Assembly (NCBI GenBank): GCA_008704415.1 | Contig: VXIS01000142.1 | Coordinates: 48,102 to 112,101 of the forward strand | Reading direction: 5' to 3' | Length of the DNA: 64,000 nt | DNA from: Sphaerosporella brunnea | Taxonomy: Eukaryota; Ascomycota; Pezizomycetes; Pezizales; Pyronemataceae | Part shown: positions 22,152-33,050 of the stretch, one piece after another | Layout: every line of letters begins with the position of its first letter | Position numbering within the stretch: the stretch's first letter is position 1 | Notes under the pieces: generated by a model | What the model was told of the DNA's origin: nothing | Database searches by the model: none | The model's input: only the letters and a program-made list of their open reading frames with translations | Program-made: the position numbers and the translations under genes

Positions 22152-22865
22152 CTACTGCACCTCAATCCTCTTGGTTCTAACAAAACCCTTCGGCACCACA
22201 ATCTCCAACAGCCCTGCCTCCAACTTCGCAGTGACAGCTTCAAGGTCCACAGGAGTAGGGAACGAGAAGCTTCTCTGGAAATGGCCAAAAACTCTCTCTG
22301 ACAGCCAGACCTTCCGTTCCTCCACCTTCTCCTCGACGACCCACTCCTCCTTCTCATGATGCTCGCCGCTCACAACCGAGAAATCATCCTCGTCATCTGT
22401 ATCTTCAACGGTAGGATTCCTCGACCGCCGCTTCTCGGTGGTGGGGGCAGTGGAAGGGATCGGTTTCCGCTCCAGGCGCCCGGTAATGAGTAGAGTCCTT
22501 TCGTCCGAGAATTCGAGAGAAACCGACTTCTTGTCTTGCACGCCCGGAAGATCGCCGTAGAGGTGGTATGCTTCTTCAGTTTCGAAGACATCGAAGCGCG
22601 GGCTGAATGCGCGGTTCGTGCGGCCGTTCGTGCGGCGCGGGGTATGAGTGGGCTTAGCGGCAGGCTTCGAGGTGTTGGTCTTGGGCTTGCTGTCGGTGGT
22701 GGTGGTGGTGGTGGCGGCGGTGGTGCTGGGAGTAGTAGCTTCCTGCTCGTGGTGCTCGTGCTGCTGTCCGGGCTGGGCCATCTGCGTAAATAGTGCGGCG
22801 AGGAAGGGGTCGATAGACTGCCGCTGCTGGCGAGGGGCGAAATCGGAGGGCATGAAGAACGGCAT
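22152..22865 (-). CDS. Small heat-shock protein, Hsp20/Hsp30 type
   Basis: Intronless, 237 aa. The alpha-crystallin domain starts near residue 88 (FSPRFDVFETEEAYHLYGDLPGV). An acidic insertion in the domain middle (residues about 135-175) is typical of fungal Hsp30 proteins. It resumes with FGHFQRSFSFPTPVDLEAVTAKLEAGLLEIVVPK and ends with basic residues. These ATP-independent chaperones bind unfolding proteins under heat and other stress. A TATA box at 23002-23008 and a heat-shock-element-like TTCnnGAA at 23109-23116 fit stress induction. Confidence 0.88.
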   Translation of the reverse strand: MPFFMPSDFAPRQQRQSIDPFLAALFTQMAQPGQQHEHHEQEATTPSTTAATTTTTTDSKPKTNTSKPAAKPTHTPRRTNGRTNRAFSPRFDVFETEEAYHLYGDLPGVQDKKSVSLEFSDERTLLITGRLERKPIPSTAPTTEKRRSRNPTVEDTDDEDDFSVVSGEHHEKEEWVVEEKVEERKVWLSERVFGHFQRSFSFPTPVDLEAVTAKLEAGLLEIVVPKGFVRTKRIEVQ

Positions 22866-23001
22866 TGCGATTGATGTAGTAGTGCTTGTGATGTTGTGAA
22901 GTTCGTGTAGTGGTATCGAAGCTCGCTCGTTGTGTTCAAGTGATTCTTGACGGTGGATCTTTACTGATGATGGTTCTCCCTCGTCCGGGTCCGATGGCAG
23001 G

Positions 23002-23008
23002 TTTTATA
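23002..23008 (-). promoter_or_regulatory. TATA box of the Hsp20 gene
   Basis: TATAAAA on the minus strand about 140 bp before the Hsp20 start codon, consistent with an inducible TATA promoter. Confidence 0.55.
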
Positions 23009-23108
23009 CTCATGATTGCGGGCGGCGACCGTTGACTGATTGGTGATGGAGCGCAGTGTGAGTCCACGAGTTGTTGTTGTCTGTGTAACACCATTACATC
23101 ACCGCACT

Positions 23109-23116
23109 TTCGAGAA
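23109..23116. promoter_or_regulatory. Heat-shock-element-like TTCGAGAA
   Basis: The palindromic pair TTC-nn-GAA lies about 100 bp upstream of the TATA box. A functional HSE usually needs three or more such 5-bp units. Only two are perfect here, so this is tentative. Confidence 0.35.
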
Positions 23117-23876
23117 CCCTCTACCACCCACCACAGCCCTCCACCAGACGCGAGAATCCTGCTGCGAGCTTCCAATCCGCCTGCTCACGCCTCCAAGCAC
23201 TGACTGTACGACGCCAGTTCCGCAACCGTCTCCGAATGGGAGTGCCGGCAATTCGACCGCCAGTGTGTCATGAAAAGAATTCGTCCACCACGTTTCGTGT
23301 ACGTCCATTGTCCAACTACACGCCAATGCGGAAACGATAAAGTGTGTCTACCAGGCAATGGCAGGACCCTCCGCATATGCTGGCGAGTAAGGTGCGCACC
23401 AAGCAATCTGCTTGCTTATTAATGCAGAAGGGAAAGTGCGGCGGCTTCGTGCGCGGAGACTGGAATCACCTGATCTCGACGTCCTAGCGCAGATCCCTCT
23501 CCGACTTCGCTAGCAAGTGCTGGAAGGTGATGGAATCTTCACTGCGCCGCACTTCGATTTGCGTTACCACACTCTGCTTTCAGCTTCCGATCATGGATCA
23601 CCCACTTCATTTGATGCCCAATTTTTCGAAATACCTGGCAACGGCTTCTCCTTCTACCCACTCAGATAGAGTGCAGGGAATAGTTAACACACGCCTCATC
23701 AACGCCCAGAAAAGAAAAGAAAAGAAAAACTCTGTACAGTGTGTAAAATACCAAACAAAAGCGCGCGCAGATCAAAACACACAAAGCCTCCGAGAACCCG
23801 TTTCATAATGCATAGTCTCGTGTCCATATGAATTGTGAAGAGAAAAAAATATGAACGGAAAATGCATTATCATCGT

Positions 23877-25715
23877 TTACATCATCATGCTAGACATTAG
23901 AGGACTCTGAGCGTACGCCATAGGCTTGATGTTGGGATGTGGGACAGCATCGAAGACATTGTGCTCGAGCTTGTAGTCAGGTCCGATGTTGATGTACGCC
24001 CCCTTGTTGCCAGAGGTGTCGACATAGTTGGGCGCAGAGAAGACTGTCCGTGTGTTAGCTCTGAGTTTGAAATGAGGTTGCCGCACGGTCAATTACCAGT
24101 AATGCACCTGCCGTCGTGCTCAACTTCGTAACCAGCCATGCGTAATTCGTGACTGCGGATGATGGCCTCCAATCCGTTTCTCTCGCAGAATCGCTTGGTG
24201 ACATCTGGACCGAACTGCAATCCGACACCGCGCTTGCTGGGGCTACGTCCGGGCAGGGTCTGAGGATCCGTCCAGAGCATCTCCATCATCAAACCCTCCT
24301 GGCCCGGCTGCCTTTGGTTGTGGCGGTTGAGGTTCCTGATATCGTCTAAAGTGATTTTGTCGTCCGAGAACAAACCACCGTGCAGGACCAAGTATTTTTC
24401 GCCGATCAATGTGGCCAGAGGCAAAGCGCTGAAAGTTTCCGAGAAGAGCTTGAAAGTGCGCTCGTTGTATTTTGCCTTGCACTCGCCTTCGAAGCCGTAT
24501 ACCCGATTCATGTCATCCGTCTCGTGATTGCCTCTGTTGAGGAAGAAGTTGTTGGGGTACAGCCACTTGTAGGCGAAAAGAAGTAGTGCGATCTCCGTTG
24601 ACCAGGAGCCACGATCCACGAAATCGCCGTTGAAGAGATAGGCATGATCCTCGGAGGGATAACCGTTCCGGTTGAAGATCTCCAGGAGGTCAAAGTACTG
24701 GCCTATCCACTCTGTCAGCCCTCCGTGCCTCTACTCTAGCAAACACCATTTTTATCATACCGTGAGTATCTCCGCAAACAGTCAACTTCTTGTCCTGCGC
24801 AATGGTAACCTCCGGCATCGTCGGTTCCTGCATAAAGAGTTCCTTGGCCTTAAGAATAATTTGATACACATATTTCTTGTGGATCTTCTTCCCGTCCTTG
24901 AAACGCTGGATCATGTCCTCCACGAACTCCTTGGTCATCTCCTCGCCCAGAGGCACGCCGTCGTAGCTGGCCTCCACCGCTGGATGCGAGTCAGCACACG
25001 ACCACTTTCCCTTTCGGGAATCGAGTCAGGGTAGCTCACTCATGGCATTCAAGTCAAGCCCTTCCGCCGCACTCGGCGGTTCCCCAACCTCAATAGCCTT
25101 GAGGAAGTCCATCCGCCTGACGATTTTCTCGCACTCCTGCATCTTCAACTTCGCATCCTTATCGTGGGGAGCTATATATCGAAATTTGGATCTCGCATCA
25201 GCACAAGCCCAAACTCCCAATGTCCATTAAGAGAACACCCACCATTTCTGCAAACCGCACGGAAGTCCTTGAGGGCATCCTTGTACTTCATGATGCTGAG
25301 GTAACTTATGGCGCGCCGGTAGTACGCCTTGACGTACGCCGGGTCGAGTTTGATGGCTTCGCTCGCATCTGAAATCGCCAGGCCAAACTCCTCCAACTTG
25401 ATGTGACTCTGTGAAGAAAACGACTCGGTGGTGAGCTGTCGGAGGAGCAAGAGGCAGCATATTGCCTTAGAAGGGAGGAAGACGGTGGTGACATACGTGT
25501 GCGCGGTTGGAATAGAACACTGCTTGAGTGGGGTCTAGATCTACAGCTTTGTCGTAGCATTCTATTGCGCTCTGAATCGTCCGGCGAGACGTTAGCCGTT
25601 TGTACTGTAGTGTAACGGAAGAAGCGGGGGAAGGGGGGGACGGCACCCGCCAGTCCTTCTTGCCGATGGCAGCGTTGCCTTTGTTCTTCCACTCGAGTGC
25701 TTCGGCGGTCGACAT
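23877..25715 (-). CDS. PPT1: Serine/threonine protein phosphatase 5 (PP5/Ppt1)
   Basis: Seven exons: 25715-25647, 25571-25497, 25408-25243, 25171-25040, 24979-24761, 24702-24097 and 24043-23877; 477 aa, the usual PP5 length. Residues about 5-110 are three TPR units that bind Hsp90, visible in [20 protein letters not shown] and [12 protein letters not shown]. The catalytic PPP domain has GDTHGQ, GDFVDRG, LNRGNHE, HGGLF and IIRSHE metal and active-site motifs. PP5 dephosphorylates Hsp90 clients and Cdc37. The loop before the C-terminal helix reads SAPNYVD, whereas most PP5 enzymes have SAPNYCD. Six introns, several near the 5' end, all GT-AG. Confidence 0.94.
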
Positions 25716-26232
25716 GATAGCGGTAGTTGGGAGAAAAACGGTGGAAAAGGTAAAAGCAAAAACTGAAGGGCTTTGGGGATCTCAATATGTACGCGAGGGC
25801 GGTTGCTGGTGGGTTGTGTGGTGGGCCTGGAGTGATCGAGATGACTGCGAAGTGCGCGCACCGGAAAACCGAGTTGTGATTGATGGTCAACTTGCTTTCG
25901 TCTCACAGTATGCAAGGGTCGTCGCTTTCCCGCAACCCCGGCTTTGACAATACTCTACTCTAGGCTGTTTGTCGATCACTCGGGATTTTTGCCAGAGTTT
26001 ACAGCAACCCCATTTTCTCATGTTTAGCAACCCCATCAGCGAGAATTATCGCACAATCACCAGCAAACGTAAGAAAATGGCGGTCTCATAGAAAGGAACA
26101 ATAGTATGCAGGTAACAAAGCCAAACGCCAGACACCATCATTTAAACCCCGCGTGGAAATATGATGGTACATAGAAGTAATGAGCATTTTGCTCCACAAA
26201 TATATATCTCAGAAAACTTTGCGAAACAACGG
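25716..26232. other. Intergenic
   Basis: PP5 promoter side and 3' side of the next minus-strand gene. A short direct repeat of AGCAACCCCAT occurs near 26004-26035. No gene seen. Confidence 0.4.
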
Positions 26233-27624
26233 TTATCGCATGGTAATAGCCGGGAAGAAACGCCTTCCAACCCAGCCGTAGGCACCGATGAATTCTAGGC
26301 TGGAGGTCAGCTTCAGTCACGCTGGGTCTACGGTGGAGGATGCAAACCTATGTCGATGTTCTTCTGTTCGGGCGTGGAGAAGAACTTGGCAAGAATATAC
26401 CTTCCGGAGCTGTCTTTGCGTCAGCGCGAGCTGTATGTATAGATAAAAGAGCTTACATCGCAGTTTCAAAGTCGATCACGCATGTCGACTTCTTATCTTT
26501 ATGGCTGAACGTGGCATTGGGCTGCAGGAGCTCCGCTGGTGGTGGGCGAGACTGATTGATCTGCTCATCTACGTTTGCCCAAAGCGCGGAAGAAGAAGGT
26601 GCCCCGCCTCTCGGCAGAGTGTTGGGGTTGCCGGGGTTTCTGGGCGGGGGGAGGTATGATGTCCCGTATGGTTCAATGTCCGTCTCGTTAGCTGGGTCAC
26701 CTGGATCCGACTCCAGGAACCTCAAATCATAGGATTCCTCATCGGTGCTGTCATCACACCCCTCGTCGGACTCGTAGCGCACCGTGTAATTGGTCCTACT
26801 CAACAAGTCGGTCTCTTCCATGGTCACAAAGAGCATCCCCGCACGAACACTGCCATACGGTCAATAGTTAATCGATCTGGGAAATTGTGGCGGGACATAC
26901 GGAGAAGTATAGCCAGTACGCGGCGCACGAATGACGAGCTTCGTTAGGGAGAAGCATTCACCGTCCACATGACGCAGAATCATATTGCAGCGAGCATTCT
27001 TGGTACAGTAGACTAAACCTCTGTCAGCCAGTCTTCGAGTGGCAGGATTCACAGTGCGCACGCACCGCTGCTATCATCCCTAAGCGCACACTCGGGGCTG
27101 TAATCACGGGTGTAGGCCGGACCGTCGTATCGTCCACCGTCGCAGTACCTCAATTCCATGGGCAATTGCTCTATTTCCAACTGACCGGAGCGCCCCATCC
27201 GACGACGCTTGCTTGCTGGTTCTTCGGAGGACCTGGACACCGGAGGGGATGGCAGGTTGTGATTCGAGCGAGAGCCCTGCAATCGTCTACTTCTGATGCT
27301 GGCCCGCTCGACTGCAAGGCGGTGGGTACCGTCACGGCGAATGTTACGAGCAACAGCGTTGCGACGGCTCAAAGCGGAAGCGGTGGGAGTCGAGCTGCCG
27401 CTGGGTACACTGGCTCGCACATCAGACAGCCGCGGTATGTAGTCTGGCGGTTGCAGGTTATTATTACTCTGGAGCTTCAGGGTCAGCAAGTGGGTCGCTA
27501 CAGAGTGCCGGCGATGAAGGTACCATTGCGGGATAGGTATATACGGTCGGGGCAAACAAAAGATGTATTGACAAGCAATTGTATGTGGGTTGGTGGTTTG
27601 GTTGGGCGAGGAGAAAGCAAGCAC
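26233..27624 (-). CDS. Conserved fungal protein of unknown function
   Basis: Exons 27624-27066, 27012-26901, 26849-26457, 26409-26348 and 26294-26233 give 395 aa. I recognise no named domain. The arrangement is one I associate with uncharacterised Pezizomycotina proteins: a basic Ser/Arg-rich N terminus, the block DYSPECALRDDSSVYCTKN followed by CNMILRH and LVIRAPRTGYTSP, then an acidic linker. It ends in SGRYILAKFF...NIDIEFIGAYGWVGRRFFP. The short last exons are supported because splicing in phase restores this terminal block. The N-terminal 60 residues look unlike coding sequence of the rest, so the true start may be further downstream or on another exon. Confidence 0.6.
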
Positions 27625-28302
27625 GACGAGTGTAGCTCGCGTAGGTGCGATAGCTCTCTTTTTTTTTTGGGGGGGGGGGGGGGTAGATGAGCTCTGGGCA
27701 GCTTTTCAGAGAGAGAGAAGTGTTTCAGAGGCCGAGCGAATGGCAGGAGACGAGATTGTTCTTTGTGGGTATGCAGTCGTTCGTTGCTTTGAAAGCGGGA
27801 TGGAAGATGTCCGTGTTGAAGTGTTGAAGCAGCGAGCTACGTTGGTTGGCGGTGGGTCGGATCATCGGTTGCTCTGGGGGGGTGGGTTTGCCTTGAATGG
27901 CTGGACCAGACGAAACAGGTCATGTGCAGTCGAAGGCAGACATTGCCAGACAACACCAACTGGCGGATTCGCTGCTCAAGGCGATATGCTGCATACATAT
28001 ATAACATGAAATAAAGCAACATAAGCAAACACCTCTTCTCTCTCGATTGGCAGAGAGAAAGAGAACATACAGCACCCACTCTACGCCCGCCTCCCAGCAC
28101 GATAAGCGACCGCTCACTCTATCTCACCACGCTGCAGGTGAGCGTGATTGGTCGACGCGGAACCCCCCATGCTCCAAGCCTCCAAAGCTTCACGTCCGCC
28201 TTCCACTTAACGACAGTGAGTGCCTGCCTGCTCTATCCTTCCCGTGTTTGACGGTTTCACGGCTCCGCGCCTAGAAGAAGAACCACTGCTACTCATCCGA
28301 TC
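27625..28302. other. Divergent intergenic region with T9-G homopolymer
   Basis: The stretch between the unknown gene and AOS1 contains a T9 run followed by about 15 G (27660-27682). No ORF with coding features is seen. Confidence 0.45.
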
Positions 28303-29692
28303 ATGGCGTCAGCCATTCCCGTTGAAGAAGTCGCCATGCCGGATCTCGGCGAGCAAGCTCAAGCTGCTGCTTCTGCAAATGTCACATCTCAGACTATTTC
28401 CGCTGGTCGATAGATCCAAACTCTCGAGTAAAATGGTTTTCTGACAAACTGCCCAGACGAGGTTGCGCTCTATGACCGACAAATCAGACTGTGGGGCATG
28501 GAAGCCCAGACGAGGTTCACAGCTATGCGCTCTACATGTTCCCTAGCTGACGCTGTTGTAGGATGCGAAATGCGAACATTCTGATCGCCGGCATGCGAGC
28601 GCTCGCCAACGAAGTCGCAAAGAACCTTGTTCTTGCCGGAATAGGCTCTCTGACCGTTATGGATTCGGAGGACGTCGTTGAAGATGACCTGGGTGCACAG
28701 TTCTTCGTCTCGGAGGAGGATGTGGGAATAAACGTGAGTAGTATCTCCCTCCACCATATACCAACCGTCGTGCTCATGATCGATAGAGAGCTCGAGCTGC
28801 GGCCCCTGCCATCCAGAAGCTGAACCCGCGCGTCCCGGTGCACATTGATACCGACAGAGTCAAGGACAAGCCTGCCGACTACTTCAAGAAGTTTGACATT
28901 GTCATCGTAACCGACATGGACATAGACACCATGGTCAGTCCGCCAACCCAGCACAGCTAATAAGTCTTATTCACTCACTCGGACAGCTGCTCGTCAACGA
29001 CGCAACGCGCCAGTGCGAAGTCAAATTCTATGCGGCGGCGACGTATGGTCTCTACGGTTTCATCTTCGCCGACCTCCTTGAGCATGAGTTCATAGTGAAG
29101 CGTATCAAATCCAACATGCGCACACAATGCGGCCAGGAAACGCGAACGCGCAAGATAATCGCTACCACAGAAACTAAAGAGGGCGAGACTATGTGGGAGT
29201 TTGTTCGCAAGGAGGAAGTCTACTGCTCGATGTCAGAAGCCATCGGCTCGCAAGTGGACAAGAAGTGGAGGCAGCGGCGCCGTAAGAACGTTGGCTCGAT
29301 CCTTCCAGGCATCAGGGCTCTGTGGGAGTTCCAGCAGAACTTCGGACGCCTGCCGGAAAGCACCAAGGAAGACTTCAAGGCGTTTACCACGGTGATGACC
29401 GAGGTCGCTAAAGCGATAGATGTGCCGCCCGAGCTGGTGAAGTCAGATTTCATCAGGTTTGTCCCCGTTGCCCGTTGTCAGCAGAATAGTACTGATCGCT
29501 TAAAGGCTCTTTGTGGAAAATGCTACGGCGGAGTTGTCGCCTGTCGCCGCGGTGCTCGGTGGTATTTTGGCTCAGGATGCAATCAACGTTCTGGCCGAAC
29601 AGGAGCAGCCAATACAGAACCTACTGGTGTTCGATGGTGACATCAGCGCTGCGCCCATCGTTGTCCTAGTATCCCAGGCGGAGGAGGATTGA
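28303..29692 (+). CDS. AOS1: SUMO-activating enzyme subunit Aos1
   Basis: Exons 28303-28405, 28457-28514, 28562-28733, 28787-28933, 28987-29456 and 29506-29692 give 378 aa. Aos1 pairs with Uba2 to form the nuclear SUMO E1; the adenylation pocket is shared and the catalytic Cys lies in Uba2. Evidence: EVALYDRQIRLWGMEAQ at residues about 36-52, then LIAGMRALANEVAKNLVLAG, LTVMDSEDV and, at the C terminus, ELSPVAAVLGGILAQDAINVL with LLVFDGDI. Five introns of 47-53 bp, all GT-AG. Lack of the E1 Cys half-domain separates it from Uba1. Confidence 0.92.
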
Positions 29693-30164
29693 GCGGTACC
29701 GTTCAATTTGATCGAAAGGGGGGTGGATATCTAGGGCTCATCTTTCCCACTGTTTTCATGGCGCATTGTCCTTAAAACTGGCTGCGGTGTATCATTACTT
29801 ACTAGAGGCGCGCATCTTTGGGGTCTTGCACTTGGTCTGTCTGCTCGCTCATAAGTAAAGGTGATCGATCGTGTCGTTAAAAGTGCAAGCCCTCATTCCA
29901 CAAACAAATACTCTCCACCTCCACGCTCGCGGCAAGCGGGCGGGATGAGATGGGGCGATGGATGGGCTTCACCCCGGCAAAGCTAGTTGGGAACCAGGGT
30001 TTATGTCCAGTGCAGCAACTTGCAGCAAGCATAGAATATCCCCATGTGCTTTCGGATCCAACCTCAGCTACAACACGCAGTCCGCCCCTCCTATTCACCA
30101 CCTCCCACCCGCCAGCAGCGTCAGCGTCCGCCGTTCAATTCTCCGCAAACTCCGTCGCGCAACC
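29693..30164. other. Intergenic AOS1-APM4
   Basis: 3' flank of AOS1 and promoter of the adaptin gene, both plus strand. No additional gene seen. Confidence 0.4.
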
Positions 30165-31728
30165 ATGATCTCAGGCGTCCTCTTCTTCAACCAGAAGGGC
30201 GAGAACCTAATCTTCCGACAATTCCGCAACGATTGTAAGCGCACCCTCCCTTGCCTTGCCTTCACCCCCGGCCCCCCCGGGTTCAGTGCAAGCTGACCAC
30301 GACCACGCGCAGGTCGCCCACGGCTCTCAGATGTGTTCCGGATCCAAGTGATATCCAATGCGCAGGTGCGATCACCGATCCTGACGCTGGGCTCGACTAC
30401 GTTCTCGCACGTCAAGCACGAAAACATATACGTCGTCGCCGTCACGAAAAGCAATGCCAACGCCGCGTTGGTGTTTGAGTTCCTCTACCGCCTGATAGGA
30501 CTCGGGAAAAGCTATTTTGGAAAGTTTGACGAGGAGGCAGTAAAGAATAACTTCGTGCTCATTTATGAGCTTTTGGATGGTATCTCTTTGCCTTGAGACC
30601 GGGGGTGGAGGGGAGGGGAGGGAATAAGGGGCGCCCGCTGATGCGCTGCAGAGATCCTCGATTTTGGCTACCCCCAGAATACGGAGACGGATACACTGAA
30701 GATGTACATCACGACCGAAGGTGTCAAGAGCGAGCGCAACGTTGTGGTATGTACTGTGTACACCGCCGAGTCGACGCCCACTAACACCGGAGCTACAACA
30801 CACAGGAGGACTCAACCAAGATCACAATGCAAGCCACAGGAGCGCTTTCCTGGCGCCGCGCCGACGTGAAATACCGCAAAAACGAAGCTTTCGTGGATGT
30901 GATCGAGGACGTAAACCTCTTGATGTCGGCGGGGGGTACCGTATTACGAGCAGACGTGTCCGGTCAGATCATAATGCGAGCGTATCTCTCCGGGACACCG
31001 GAGTGTAAATTCGGACTAAACGATCGACTCCTGCTGGACGGTGACGCACTCTCCGGAAACAAGGCGGGACAGAAGGCGACGCGCGCAGCAGCAGGCTCCG
31101 TAACACTCGAGGACTGCCAATTCCACCAGTGCGTCAAATTGGGGAAATTCGATACCGACCGTATCATCTCATTCGTGCCGCCGGACGGCGAGTTCGAGCT
31201 CATGAGATACAGAGCTACGGAAAATGTAAACCTACCCTTCAGGGTCCATGCCATCGTCAACGAAATCGGAAAAACAAAAGTCGAGTACCAGGTCGCTATC
31301 CGCGCAAATTATGGAACGAAATTGTTCGCCACGAATGTCGTGGTCCGCATACCTACACCACTCAATACCGCCAGCATATCAACCCGCACCAGCCAAGGCA
31401 AGGCGAAATATGAGCCCTCAGAGAACTACATCGTGTGGAAGTGAGTCCTTCTCCCATCCCCCTCGAATCCCTGGTCTGACAAGTTACCAGGATCCCCCGC
31501 TTCACAGGCCAGTCGGAATATGTGCTCTCGGCGGAGGCGACATTGACAAGCATGACAAACCAAAAGGCGTGGTCGAGACCACCGTTAAATCTGAGCTTCA
31601 GTCTGTTGATGTTTACGTCGTCGGGTCTCCTGGTACGGTACCTTAAGGTGTTTGAGAAGAGTAATTATTCCAGCGTCAAATGGGTCAGGTACATGACAAG
31701 GGCTGGGAGTTATGAGATTAGATTTTAG
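30165..31728 (+). CDS. APM4: AP-2 complex subunit mu (clathrin adaptor medium chain)
   Basis: Exons 30165-30234, 30313-30579, 30652-30746, 30806-31440 and 31491-31728 give 434 aa, the standard mu2 length. The N-terminal longin-like domain (MISGVLFFNQKGENLIFR, LTLGSTTFSHVKHENIY) is followed by the mu-homology domain from residue about 165, ending YMTRAGSYEIRF. It belongs to the heterotetramer that selects cargo for endocytosis. In filamentous fungi AP-2 can act partly without clathrin in polarity. MISGV and TTFSHVKHENIY are typical of mu2 rather than mu1. Confidence 0.93.
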
Positions 31729-33050
31729 GTGTTTTTACTATTGTTATTTTCTACTTTTTCTACTTTTTCTTCTTTTAGATAATTTTCTTTGGCTTATACC
31801 CTCCCGCCGGAGTTTTGTTGCCACCGGAACTGTGATTCACCACTGCTGTATACTACTTAGTATTCATGGGCCATCACCCATTCATTCCATTGCGGGGGTA
31901 TGTACGCCAACGTGGTGGTTATTTTTTTTTTCCTTTTCCTTTACTTCCCTCCCCCTCCCCCCCCTCCCGGGTTCCTAGTGACAATAGAAGAATAGAAACA
32001 AACGGGGCTTGCAGGTCCAAACACTCATCGCTGTACACATAGATATGCAGAAACGAAATCGAAATTCCCGGCGCCGTCTTGTACTTGGAGGAGGGACAAC
32101 CGCTTGGCTAGCTCTGTATAAATATGGAGTGCTGGGTAGGTTGGTTGGTTGATCGGTATTGGTTTGGATGGCGGTGGGGAAGGGGGCTGATCACGAGTCC
32201 CAGACCCCGCGGTTTGTAGCTTGTCTGCAGGGCTTGGAGTTCGGGTGCTGATCCAGAGGAGAATGAAAGTACTACACCAAGCAGAGTGCTCAGGTGTGTG
32301 TGTGTGTGTGTCTTTAAGCAAGCATGCAGCCTACTGTCCGCCGCCTTATTGATGTTATGCCAGGCGTCAACTGCGGCCCCCTACATACCAAAGGGAAAGG
32401 CAAAGGAATGGAGATAATGAAGGAAAAGATAGGTCTGGATATAAAACTGTCATGGATAACAGGCCGACCAACCCCTCTATAGCTAGTCGTCCCGCCACGA
32501 CCTGGCGAGTACGGTCGTCATGAAAGAGCTGAGCAGCGGCCGGCTAAACCCTGGGCTAGTATGGGTTACGCCCTCGAGTGAGAACCTGTGATTCGTCTCA
32601 ATTAAAACCTTCGTTGTTTTTGCTACGTAGCTCAGCATGAAAGGTGGCATTGTCCAAAAGTGTTTTCCGCATGCTTTTTTGATAAAAGCTTGTTCACCGG
32701 TTGTTAAAGAAACAATCTTGAGTAAGCCAAGGTCATGCTTGAGCGAGGACTACTTGTTGTGGTAAAAATGTGGTAAAAAGACCTGTGGGTAGATATCGAT
32801 CGAGTCCTAGATTTGAGGACACATCCACATTTACCCATCTTCAGATCCACAGGGTATATAAGGAAACAACTCGTTATGCAATCAAGCGATTAAGATATCC
32901 TCTCCTAACCTAACAGCAACAAAACCCTGCGCCCTAATGCTTAAGATAGACAGAGAAAAATATCCCCATTCTGTGATGCCGTGAACTTTGAAACCCTCCT
33001 AGATCCAGATTTTACCGATGAGAGGGAGGGATGCAACCACCGCCGTGACT
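31729..33050. other. Gene-poor region at border of accessory island
   Basis: 1.3 kb with T/C-rich 3' UTR-like sequence at 31730-31975 and a (GT)n tract at about 32294-32310. The remainder has no recognisable gene. It separates AP-2 mu from the DUF7580-type gene. Confidence 0.45.

Larger units (their letters stand above)
22866..23876. other. Hsp20 promoter and intergenic region
   Basis: This 1.0-kb gap holds the TATA and HSE-like sites listed separately, then the 3' flank of the phosphatase gene. Open frames here are short and without domains. Confidence 0.4.
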
